From assembly GCF_900199205.1 (NCBI RefSeq), contig NZ_OBMJ01000001.1, positions 744,001 through 808,000 of the forward strand: 64,000 nucleotides of DNA, in the 5' to 3' direction. Source of the stretch: Streptomyces sp. 1331.2. GTDB taxonomy: Bacteria > Actinomycetota > Actinomycetes > Streptomycetales > Streptomycetaceae. Positions 57,776 to 64,000 of the stretch are shown one piece after another; within the stretch, counting starts at the first letter, position 1, and the number at the start of each line of letters is the position of its first letter. A program made the position numbers and the translations under genes. The notes below the pieces were generated by a model. The model ran no database searches. It saw only the letters and a list, made by a program, of their open reading frames with translations, and was not told the DNA's origin.

Positions 57776-58867
57776 TCAAAGTCGGGCCTCCAGAAGGTCT
57801 CGGACCCGGGTCAGCAGCGCGATGTCCGGGTCGGGGACGGTCAGCGGGTGAGCCGCTGCCGGGGTGGGCTGGCGTTCGGGGCGGGCGGTGGCTCCCGCAC
57901 CGGCCGGCGTCGCCGTGGCCGACGGAGCGGCGTCGGCGGCTACGGCGCTGCGCAGGGTGGCGCCTGGGATCCGGCGGTGCAGGCCGCCGGGCGGCCTGCC
58001 GTGATCGGCGGCGACGACCGGCGGGGCTGACGCGGACGGTCGGCTCGCGACCGGTTGCTCCGACTGCACCGACTGCACCGCAGACTGCTGGGCTGGAACG
58101 GGCTCAGCGGTCGGCGGCGGGGCGGTTGGCGGCGGCACTGCGGCCGGCGGAGCGGCCGGCCCCGGAGCGTTGAGCAGCCCGGCGGCGGCCAGGCGGCGGA
58201 CGTCCGCCGTGACGCCGAAGCCGGAGCGGCCCAGCAGGCGAGCCAGGTCCGCCGGGGTTCTTCGGCCGTCGGCCTGGTCGAGCAGCTCGCGGCGTCGGCG
58301 GCCGGGCGGACGGTGGGACGGCCTGCGACTGCGCTCGACCGGGCGGACGGGCGCGGTGTCGAGCTGCGCCCAGGGCCAGATCCGGTCGAGGAGTCGGCGT
58401 CGGCGTTCGACCTCGCGGCGGAGCCGGTCCGGGTCGACCGTCGCGACCGGTCCGAGCCAGTGCCGGACCTCGGGTTCGAACCGCCAGAAGCCTCCACCGG
58501 AGTCGGCGAGGACGAAGAAGGCGGCGTCGAACAGCGTTCCCAGATGACCGAGTTCGAGCTCTCCCCGGGTCAGCAGGCGCCGTTCGATCAGGACGTCGCC
58601 GACGCTCCCCTGCGGACCGTGGACGCGGACCAGCTCCGCCCAGCTCTCGGGGGTGATCCGGCCGGTTCCGATGAGCAGGTCGGCCAGTCCGGGCGCCCGG
58701 GGTGACTCGGCACCGACCACTTCTCCGTCGAGCAGGTGGAGGCTGCCGAGCGGGCCGTGCAGGGCGCCGGTCGCTCGGCGGTCGGCGAGCAGGGCGAGGG
58801 CTTCGCCCGGCGTCCTGGGCGCAGTCCGGTCCGCCGGGGGCGGGGCGGTGCTGGGGGCGACGGTCAC
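57776..58867 (-). CDS. PATAN/DUF4388-like protein with winged helix
   Basis: 363 aa. An N-terminal PATAN/DUF4388-like domain (about 12-150: GALHGPLGSLHLLDGEVVGA, then LLIGTGRITPESWAELV) is followed by a winged-helix-like segment (LARLLGRSGFGVTADVRRLAAAGLL, near 215-245). A Pro/Ala-rich disordered tail ends in a short helix. The GTG at 58867 overlaps the stop of the small ORF upstream (GTGA); a GTG at 58876 is an alternative. Probably a regulatory partner of the roadblock proteins; output unknown. Confidence 0.75.
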   Translation of the reverse strand: MTVAPSTAPPPADRTAPRTPGEALALLADRRATGALHGPLGSLHLLDGEVVGAESPRAPGLADLLIGTGRITPESWAELVRVHGPQGSVGDVLIERRLLTRGELELGHLGTLFDAAFFVLADSGGGFWRFEPEVRHWLGPVATVDPDRLRREVERRRRLLDRIWPWAQLDTAPVRPVERSRRPSHRPPGRRRRELLDQADGRRTPADLARLLGRSGFGVTADVRRLAAAGLLNAPGPAAPPAAVPPPTAPPPTAEPVPAQQSAVQSVQSEQPVASRPSASAPPVVAADHGRPPGGLHRRIPGATLRSAVAADAAPSATATPAGAGATARPERQPTPAAAHPLTVPDPDIALLTRVRDLLEARL

Positions 58868-59076
58868 GCGGGCCACCGCCGGGAGGCGGGCGCGGAGACG
58901 CGTGTGGAGACGGGTGCGGTTGCCGGGACGGCCACGGGAACGGCTGCGGATGCGGGAACGGCCGCGGGCGCGGGGCCAGGCCCGGCTCCGGCCGGGGGGC
59001 CGGCCGTCGGGTGGACCGGCGGCTGAAATGCGACGGTCGGGATGGGCGGATCGGGCGTCACGGGCGTCGCGTTCAC
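58864..59076 (-). CDS. Small Pro/Ala/Val-rich coupled ORF
   Basis: 70 aa (MNATPVTPDPPIPTVAFQPP start), low-complexity Pro/Ala/Val. It has no recognisable domain. Reality is supported by four-base GTGA overlaps at both ends, with the roadblock gene before it and the PATAN-like gene after it. It may instead be a translated linker. Confidence 0.5.
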   Translation of the reverse strand: MNATPVTPDPPIPTVAFQPPVHPTAGPPAGAGPGPAPAAVPASAAVPVAVPATAPVSTRVSAPASRRWPA

Positions 59077-59456
59077 CCCAGCACCAGCTCCTCGGCCAGC
59101 GCCTGGAGGCGGAAGCGGGCGGCGGCGAGGTTGCCCGCCGTACGGTCCAGCCAGAGGTGGAGGACGAGCCGGTTGTCGAAGACGGTGTCGATGAAGCGGA
59201 TCAGGTGGTAGCTGCGGCCGGCGGTGACGATGATGTCCTCCAGCGGGGACCGCCGGTCCTCCGCGACCGTGAAGGTCTGACTCTCAACCGCCGCCCGCAC
59301 CAGGTCCGTTGCCTCGGCAGCGGAGGTCTCGTGCTCGCCGGTCGGACTGTCCCCGAGGCTGCCGAGGGCGAGCCCGCTGCTCCAGTCGACCAGGCTCGCG
59401 GAGCGGGCTCCGGCGATCGCCATCGCTCCGGAGAGGCATTCGTCGATACCCGGCAC
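59073..59456 (-). CDS. Roadblock/LC7-like protein (paralogue 3)
   Basis: 127 aa from GTG 59456, chosen because AAGGAG lies 5 nt upstream and the length then matches the 124-aa paralogue; a GTG at 59537 has no box. The core (GARSASLVDWSSGLALG, YHLIRFI, LDRTAGNLAAARFRLQAL) aligns with paralogue 1. It is the first gene of the coupled set. Its stop overlaps the next GTG by 4 nt. Confidence 0.78.
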   Translation of the reverse strand: MPGIDECLSGAMAIAGARSASLVDWSSGLALGSLGDSPTGEHETSAAEATDLVRAAVESQTFTVAEDRRSPLEDIIVTAGRSYHLIRFIDTVFDNRLVLHLWLDRTAGNLAAARFRLQALAEELVLG

Positions 59457-59784
59457 ACCGGCTCCTTCGCGGGATCTGGCCGGCCGGGCGCTGCACGGCA
59501 CCGGCCGGGTCGCCACCAGCAGTGGCAGGTTCGACACGGAAGGCTACTGCCGGGATTCCGTATGACGAACATTCCAATGGCATATTCACATCATTAGTGA
59601 CCAGTTCCAGCCAAGGTGTGACTGCGCGCCATGCCTGCCTGCCGGGCAAACCCGCTGGCCGGTCGATCGTTCGGGAACGGCGCTCGGCGACCACCTGGCA
59701 CGGGACCTTGGCCGATAGCGGGCCGCACCGAAGGGTTTCGAGCCCGGAAGTGCGATAAGGGGAGGCGGCTGCGAGGGCGAGCGC

Positions 59785-59823
59785 ATGAGGGTTGCTCATG
59801 AGGGTTGCTCATGAGAGTTGCTC
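59785..59823. repeat. 13-bp tandem repeat, three units
   Basis: Units ATGAG(G/A)GTTGCTC repeated three times, then a partial ATGA. On the minus strand each unit carries an ATG. Confidence 0.9.
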
Positions 59824-59828
59824 ATGAC

Positions 59829-59865
59829 GAAGGGGCCCGTTCCGTTGGACGGAACGAGCCCCTTC
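59829..59865. terminator. Hairpin terminator
   Basis: Long stem GAAGGGGC-CCGTTCCG with CGGAACG-A-GCCCCTTC, one mismatch. It lies downstream of the minus-strand oxidoreductase gene. Confidence 0.75.
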
Positions 59866-60045
59866 TGTGGAGCGCCAGGCCCGGGTCGCACGGACTCTTC
59901 CTACTGAAAGTAGGACGTGCTCTGGTAGCACCGCTGACGCCTGTTCGAGAGATCCCCGCTTGGAAGATCATTTCCTCTCGACGGGAAGAACAGTAGCAGC
60001 TCATCGCGCCTGGTCAGAAATCGTTCGGCCCGGCTCAGGCCTCGC

Positions 60046-61077
60046 TCAGGCCTGGCTGATCGCCTGGCCGACCGCCTCGGCGAGGAGGCGGTAGGAATCG
60101 AGCAGCGCGGTGCGGTCGTAGGTGCTGGTGGTGACCAGGAACTCGTCCGCGCCGGTGCGCTCCACCAGGGCGGCCAGTTCGGCGGCGGCCTGCTCGGGGG
60201 TGCCCGCGATGTGGCCCTTGAGCGACTGCTCGTAGGCGGACCGCTCGCGTTCCGACATCGCCAGGGCCCGGATCCGGGCGGCCGGGGCCAGCGGCGGGAA
60301 CTCGCCGTGGGTGCGGGAGTACGCGCCGGACCAGGCCTCCGGGACCAGCAGCTCGCGGGCCCGCTCGGCACTCTCGGCGACCGCGACCGTGCCCGAGACC
60401 ACCACGTACGGCTCGGCGGCCTGCGCGGAGGGGCGGAACCGGGTGCGGTAGCGGTCGATGGCCTCCAGCATCCGGCCCTCCCCGCGCGGGGCGGCGATCA
60501 CCAGCGGCAGCCCGGCGTCGGCGGCCAGGTCGGCGCCCGCGCCGGTGGCCAGGACGAAGGCCGGGACGTGCAGGCCCTCGGCCGGCCGGGCGTGGACACC
60601 CCGGTGCACCCGCTGCGAGCCGTCGAAGTAGCCGAGCAGCTCGGCCAGCTGGGCGCCGAAGTCGTCCGCGGCCTCCTTCTCCCGTCCGAGCGCCCGCCGG
60701 ACACCGTCGGTGAACCCCACCGAGCGCCCGAGCCCCATGTCGATCCGGCCGGGGAACAGTGCGGCGAGCACTCCGAACTGCTCGGCCACCACCATGGGCT
60801 GGTGGTTGGGCAGCATCACCCCGCCGGTGCCGACCCGGATCCGCGTGGTGGCCGCCGCCACCGCCGCGGCCAGCACGGTGGGTGCCGAACCGGCGACCCC
60901 CGGCACCCCGTGGTGCTCGGACACCCAGAACCGGTGGTACCCGAGCCGCTCGGCCTCGCGGGCCAGGGCCACCGTCTCCCGCAGCGCCCGGGCCGGCTCC
61001 TCGCCCTGCCGGGTGCGGGAGCGGTCGAGCACGGAGAGCCTGGTCACGGGCGTAGCGCTGGTCACGTCCGAGGACAA
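60046..61077 (-). CDS. LLM-class flavin-dependent oxidoreductase
   Basis: 343 aa TIM-barrel bacterial luciferase-like protein of the MsnO8/YhbW type: RFWVSEHHGVPGVAGSAP near residue 52, GTGGVMLPNHQPMVVAEQFG near 82, and LFPGRIDMGLGRS. It uses reduced flavin for monooxygenation or reduction; substrate unknown. The start is TTG 61077 (GAGGGG close upstream); GTG 61065 is an alternative. Monocistronic. Confidence 0.88.
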   Translation of the reverse strand: MSSDVTSATPVTRLSVLDRSRTRQGEEPARALRETVALAREAERLGYHRFWVSEHHGVPGVAGSAPTVLAAAVAAATTRIRVGTGGVMLPNHQPMVVAEQFGVLAALFPGRIDMGLGRSVGFTDGVRRALGREKEAADDFGAQLAELLGYFDGSQRVHRGVHARPAEGLHVPAFVLATGAGADLAADAGLPLVIAAPRGEGRMLEAIDRYRTRFRPSAQAAEPYVVVSGTVAVAESAERARELLVPEAWSGAYSRTHGEFPPLAPAARIRALAMSERERSAYEQSLKGHIAGTPEQAAAELAALVERTGADEFLVTTSTYDRTALLDSYRLLAEAVGQAISQA

Positions 61078-61147
61078 CGCCCCTCTTCGACGCGGGCATT
61101 CCCCGGTCGGGGCGGGTACGGCTCAGGCGCCCGCGCCCGGGGCGGCA

Positions 61148-61171
61148 GGCGACGATCCGCCGATCGTCGCC
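61148..61171. terminator. Hairpin terminator
   Basis: 10-bp stem GGCGACGATC/GATCGTCGCC with a 4-nt loop, downstream of the peptidoglycan-binding protein gene. Confidence 0.8.
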
Positions 61172-61221
61172 CGCCGCCGGGGGCGGGCCGGGCGGACCCC
61201 GGGGCGAAGCCCACGGTGGCC

Positions 61222-62421
61222 TCAGTCGGTCACCGTGAACCCCCGGGCCGCGCCCAGCCGGTGGAGCGAGGCCTGCCCGGGGATCCCGTCCGCCGCCCCC
61301 GCCTCGTACCCGCAGCGCCGCTGCCAGGCCGCGTACGCGGTGACCGTCCGGCTACCGAAGGAGCCGTCCGCCCAGCGCTGTTCGAGCAGCCCCTCGTCCA
61401 CCAGCGCCTGTTCCACGATCGCCACCTCGGCCCCGTACGTCCGGTGCCCCTGCTCGGCGCCCGGGTCGGTGCGGGCGGCCGCCGCGACGTGGGCGACCGA
61501 GACGGTCCGCTGTCCGGGCAGGTAGCCGAGCAGCCGGTTCAGCGATCCCTCGCCGGGGACGCCGTCGGCCGCCTGTCCGGTGTAGCCCAGACTCCCCTGG
61601 TAGTCCGCGTAGTTCTCGGTGTCCGCGTCCGTCCAGTCCGGGCCCGGGCCGGAACGGTAGTGGGAGCCGAAGCCGCGTGCGACGAGCGCCCGCCCGACCG
61701 TCGTCACCTGGTAGCCCCGGGCGCCGTAGCCGTACGGCAGGCCGTTGATGGTGACCTGGTAGCGGGCCGGCGTCGGGTCGGCCGGGGGCACCGGGTGCTG
61801 CTGCGAGGGCGGGTCGGCCGGGGAGCCGGGGCCGGCCGCGAGGTCGGGCCAGGAGCCGGGGTCGGTGTGGTCGTTGTACGGCACGTGGGCGTGTGCGAAC
61901 CAGCCGCCGCGGGTCTCCCACACCTGCTCGTCGCGGTGGCCGGAGAAGTCCGTCGGCCGGCCCATCGGCCAGACGTCGGGGACGCCCCAGGAGGCGATCC
62001 AGCTGTGGATCCGGTCCCAGCCCGCGCACGGGGTGTCGACCAGCCGGGGGTAGACCCGGCCCTGGTAGCGGCAGTAGGGGAAGAACACCGCCTCGATCTG
62101 GATCACCACCCGGCCGGCCCGGTTGGTGCGGGTGGGGCTCTGGGCGGGGCTGAGCAGGCTCTTCGAGCGGGAGTCGGCGGGGAACAGCTGGGCCGTGCGG
62201 CCGCTGAACGGGTCCCAGACCAGGTGCGGCGCGTCGCCGGCGCCGGCGCCGGTGAAGTAGCTCACCAGGTCCTCGTAGGGGCACCAGTCCTGGGGCGCGG
62301 CGGCGGTGGCGTTGCGGTCCCAGGTGATGTGCGCGATGGCCTTCGGCGGGTACTGCTGGTCGGTCGGCGCGTGGTCGCCGAGGTCGTGGATCTCGGCACC
62401 GGGAAGCCACAGTTCGGGCAT
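61222..62421 (-). CDS. Endolysin-like protein with tandem peptidoglycan-binding repeats
   Basis: 399 aa. The N-terminal 200 residues (EIHDLGDHAP, AIAHITWDRN, then CAGWDRIHSW and GHRDEQVWET) have the histidines and spacing of an amidase/PGRP-like domain. The C-terminal part has two related repeats ending DGVPGEGSLNRLLG and DGIPGQASLHRLG, likely peptidoglycan-binding. No signal peptide is visible. GGAGGAG precedes ATG 62421 at ideal spacing. A cell-wall hydrolase or phage-derived lysin is likely; activity is inferred. Confidence 0.75.
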   Translation of the reverse strand: MPELWLPGAEIHDLGDHAPTDQQYPPKAIAHITWDRNATAAAPQDWCPYEDLVSYFTGAGAGDAPHLVWDPFSGRTAQLFPADSRSKSLLSPAQSPTRTNRAGRVVIQIEAVFFPYCRYQGRVYPRLVDTPCAGWDRIHSWIASWGVPDVWPMGRPTDFSGHRDEQVWETRGGWFAHAHVPYNDHTDPGSWPDLAAGPGSPADPPSQQHPVPPADPTPARYQVTINGLPYGYGARGYQVTTVGRALVARGFGSHYRSGPGPDWTDADTENYADYQGSLGYTGQAADGVPGEGSLNRLLGYLPGQRTVSVAHVAAAARTDPGAEQGHRTYGAEVAIVEQALVDEGLLEQRWADGSFGSRTVTAYAAWQRRCGYEAGAADGIPGQASLHRLGAARGFTVTD

Positions 62422-62797
62422 TGCGGTCTCCTCCGAACGGCAAGAGGGCATCACTTCCGGTATCGGCAGGTCCGGGCGCCGGATTGACTGCCGGACCGCC
62501 CCCGGAACGCGACGCGCCGCGGTGAACCACCCGTAACCGCCCGGCCGTTCGACCCTGCGAGGGGGATTCGTCCTCGCGTGCGAACCGGCTGCCCGCACTG
62601 GGCCGGGCGGGCGGGCGGAGGGGGCGCATTCCACCCCGCCGGGGGCCCGCTGTCAATCGTTGACATCAAAAGTGGTCTAGTCCACCGTGGTCCGGCGGGC
62701 CGGTCGAGGCCCGCACCAGGGGTGCCGGCGCGCCTGCGAGCAGGCTCAACTCGCCACGGTGGCACCACATCTGACGATTCGATGGAGAACCGGAACC
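62422..62797. other. Divergent promoter region
   Basis: 376 bp between the lysin-like and DUF6271-like genes. It contains a TTGACA box and a DasR-type box on the right side, with no gene. Confidence 0.65.
62660..62686 (+). promoter_or_regulatory. -35 element with DasR-box-like site
   Basis: TTGACA at 62660-62665 is followed by AGTGGTCTAGTCCACC at 62671-62686, matching 14 of 16 positions of the DasR consensus AGTGGTCTAGACCACT. It lies about 110 bp before the ATG at 62798. Confidence 0.55.
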
Positions 62798-64000
62798 ATG
62801 CAGAGAGTCTGCCTCGCGCTGCCCACCATGCGGCCCTGCCCCGAGACCATCGCGGAACTCGCCGAGGAGGCGGCCTACGCCGTCGCGACCTTCGGGGTCG
62901 AGGTGCACCTCCTCGTCCTCGACACCACCGACGCCGCCGAGTTCGCGCAGAACGCGGCCGCCGTGGCCGCGTTGGAGCCCACCCCCGGCGTGGTCGTCCA
63001 CCACCTCGGCGAGGCGCAGCAGCGGAAGTTCCTGCGCCGGGTGGCCGAGCGCTCCGGCGCCGCCGACCCCGAGCTGCTGCTCGACCTGATGCTCCCGCGG
63101 GCCGTCGCGTACGGCTCCTGCGTCAACCGGCTCTTCCTGGCCGCGGCCGCCCTGGGCTGCACCTCGGCACACCTGCGCAACGACGACGCCGACTTCCAGG
63201 TCGTCGACGGCCGGAAGGTCTTCCCGATCCACCACGAGCTGCTCTCGGTCGGCCGACCGGCCGGCGAGGCGGTGGCCGGGGTGTCCCGCTCCGCGCTCGA
63301 CCCGGCCGACGCGGACAAGCCGGTGATGCTGGTCAGCGGCTCCTTCATCGGCGAACTCTGCGTGGACATCAGCGAGATCCACGCGTTGGACCCGGCCGTC
63401 TACCGCGAGGTGGTGCGCCTGTGGGCCCCGCCGGTGTGGTCGGAGGAGGAGAAGGACGCGATGGTGGACGTCTCCTTCAAGGGCGCCGGCTCCGAGCCGT
63501 TCGGGGCCGACGACTCCGTCCTCAGCGTGCCCGACATCTGGGACGTCTACATGTGCAACACCGCCCTGGACCACCGGGCCTACGAGGCGCTTCCGCTGCT
63601 GCCCTCGACCGAGACCATCGGCAGCGACTACGCCTTGCTGCACGCCCTGGTCCACGCCCGGCTGCCCGGCGTCACCCACAACCGCCACATCGTCAACTAC
63701 TACACGCCCGAGCGTCGCACCGGCGCCGGGTTCGTCTCCTACCAGCTGCGGTTCGTCAAGTTCCTGCTCTCGATGCTGTACCTGTACCCGGTCTACGGCG
63801 GGATGATCGACCTCGGCCGCGCACTGCTGGACGAGCGGCACGGCCTGCGGGTCGAGCCGCTCCTCGACCTGGTGCGCGGCAGCGTCGACCGGGACCGGTC
63901 CGGGAACGAGCACTGCCTGGACGTCCTGGACCGCTGCTACCGCAAGCTGGGCGGCAAGTACGCCGAGCTCGCCGACGTGGTGGCCGGGCGGCGGCAGCAG
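62798..64000 (+). CDS. DUF6271 family glycosyltransferase-like protein, truncated by the window end
   Basis: 401 codons are present and the frame is open to the end. N-terminus MQRVCLALPTMRPCPETIAEL and a central HLRNDDADFQVVDGRKVF, whose Asp cluster looks like a GT-A nucleotide-sugar metal site. The pattern matches DUF6271 proteins as I remember them. GGAGAAC precedes the ATG. The upstream DasR-type box suggests control by amino-sugar status. Substrate unknown. Confidence 0.78.
   Translation, partial: MQRVCLALPTMRPCPETIAELAEEAAYAVATFGVEVHLLVLDTTDAAEFAQNAAAVAALEPTPGVVVHHLGEAQQRKFLRRVAERSGAADPELLLDLMLPRAVAYGSCVNRLFLAAAALGCTSAHLRNDDADFQVVDGRKVFPIHHELLSVGRPAGEAVAGVSRSALDPADADKPVMLVSGSFIGELCVDISEIHALDPAVYREVVRLWAPPVWSEEEKDAMVDVSFKGAGSEPFGADDSVLSVPDIWDVYMCNTALDHRAYEALPLLPSTETIGSDYALLHALVHARLPGVTHNRHIVNYYTPERRTGAGFVSYQLRFVKFLLSMLYLYPVYGGMIDLGRALLDERHGLRVEPLLDLVRGSVDRDRSGNEHCLDVLDRCYRKLGGKYAELADVVAGRRQQ

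Larger units (their letters stand above)
59457..60045. other. Intergenic region with repeats and a terminator
   Basis: 589 bp with no credible gene. It contains an AT-richer stretch near 59560-59600 (likely promoter of the roadblock operon), a 13-bp tandem repeat at 59785-59823, a terminator at 59829-59865, and the downstream flank of the oxidoreductase gene. Confidence 0.6.

Noticed and set aside
59880..60000. Possible tRNA (TGTTCGAG resembling a T-loop)
   Set aside because: No complementary T-stem or acceptor stem could be built around it on either strand.
62422..62797. c-di-AMP (ydaO-type) riboswitch before the lysin-like gene
   Set aside because: Such switches often precede cell-wall hydrolases, but I could not match the conserved core in the leader.

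Overview
The window is high-GC actinobacterial chromosome. The third codon positions are strongly GC-biased, genes start at ATG, GTG or TTG behind GGAGG-type ribosome binding sites, and four-base GTGA/ATGA overlaps are common. An intact whiE-type spore-pigment cluster, MurT/GatD, a class E/F-type sortase and a monomeric isocitrate dehydrogenase point to Streptomyces or Kitasatospora; the sequence alone does not separate the two. No rRNA, tRNA, CRISPR array or intact mobile element was seen. The only transposon trace is a TnpB/IS605-type right end near 57.2 kb.

Left part (0-23 kb): a crotonase with a divergent MocR regulator, a WYL regulator with a divergent DinB protein, a CopZ-like chaperone, and a hemerythrin gene coupled to a DUF3152 metalloprotease-like gene. 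Then comes a run of glutamine-linked enzymes: glutaminase (glsA), GlmS, AsnB, a four-domain indigoidine-type synthetase (A-Ox-PCP-TE) and the MurT/GatD lipid II amidation pair. Between them lie a secreted protein with 14 regularly spaced cysteines, a PLP decarboxylase and a frameshifted ACT-domain gene.

Middle (23-34 kb): mostly housekeeping. It holds pfkA, an SDR epimerase, a CtaG-like oxidase assembly protein, icd, a two-gene unit with a TTA (bldA-type) codon, an EamA exporter and an APC permease.

34-45 kb: a complete whiE-like type II PKS locus. A FAD hydroxylase is divergent from SchA/CurD-like, cupin, KS-alpha, CLF, ACP, aromatase/cyclase and cyclase genes, closed by a strong terminator. 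Beyond it are a sortase with a likely LALSG-type substrate, an O-methyltransferase and a secreted beta-helix protein.

45-64 kb: endonuclease IV, an MMPL transporter, a short secreted peptide ending in DCDC, an APC permease, two glycosyltransferases coupled to an SGNH hydrolase, a tandem Nudix protein, and a coupled operon of roadblock-fold proteins with a PATAN/DUF4388-like protein but no GTPase. The end has a luciferase-like oxidoreductase, a secreted-lysin-like peptidoglycan-binding protein and a truncated DUF6271-like gene behind a DasR-box-like site.

A feature running through the whole window is short tandem repeat arrays (units 7, 9, 10, 13, 15 or 17 bp). Most sit in intergenic gaps, and one lies in frame inside the hemerythrin gene.
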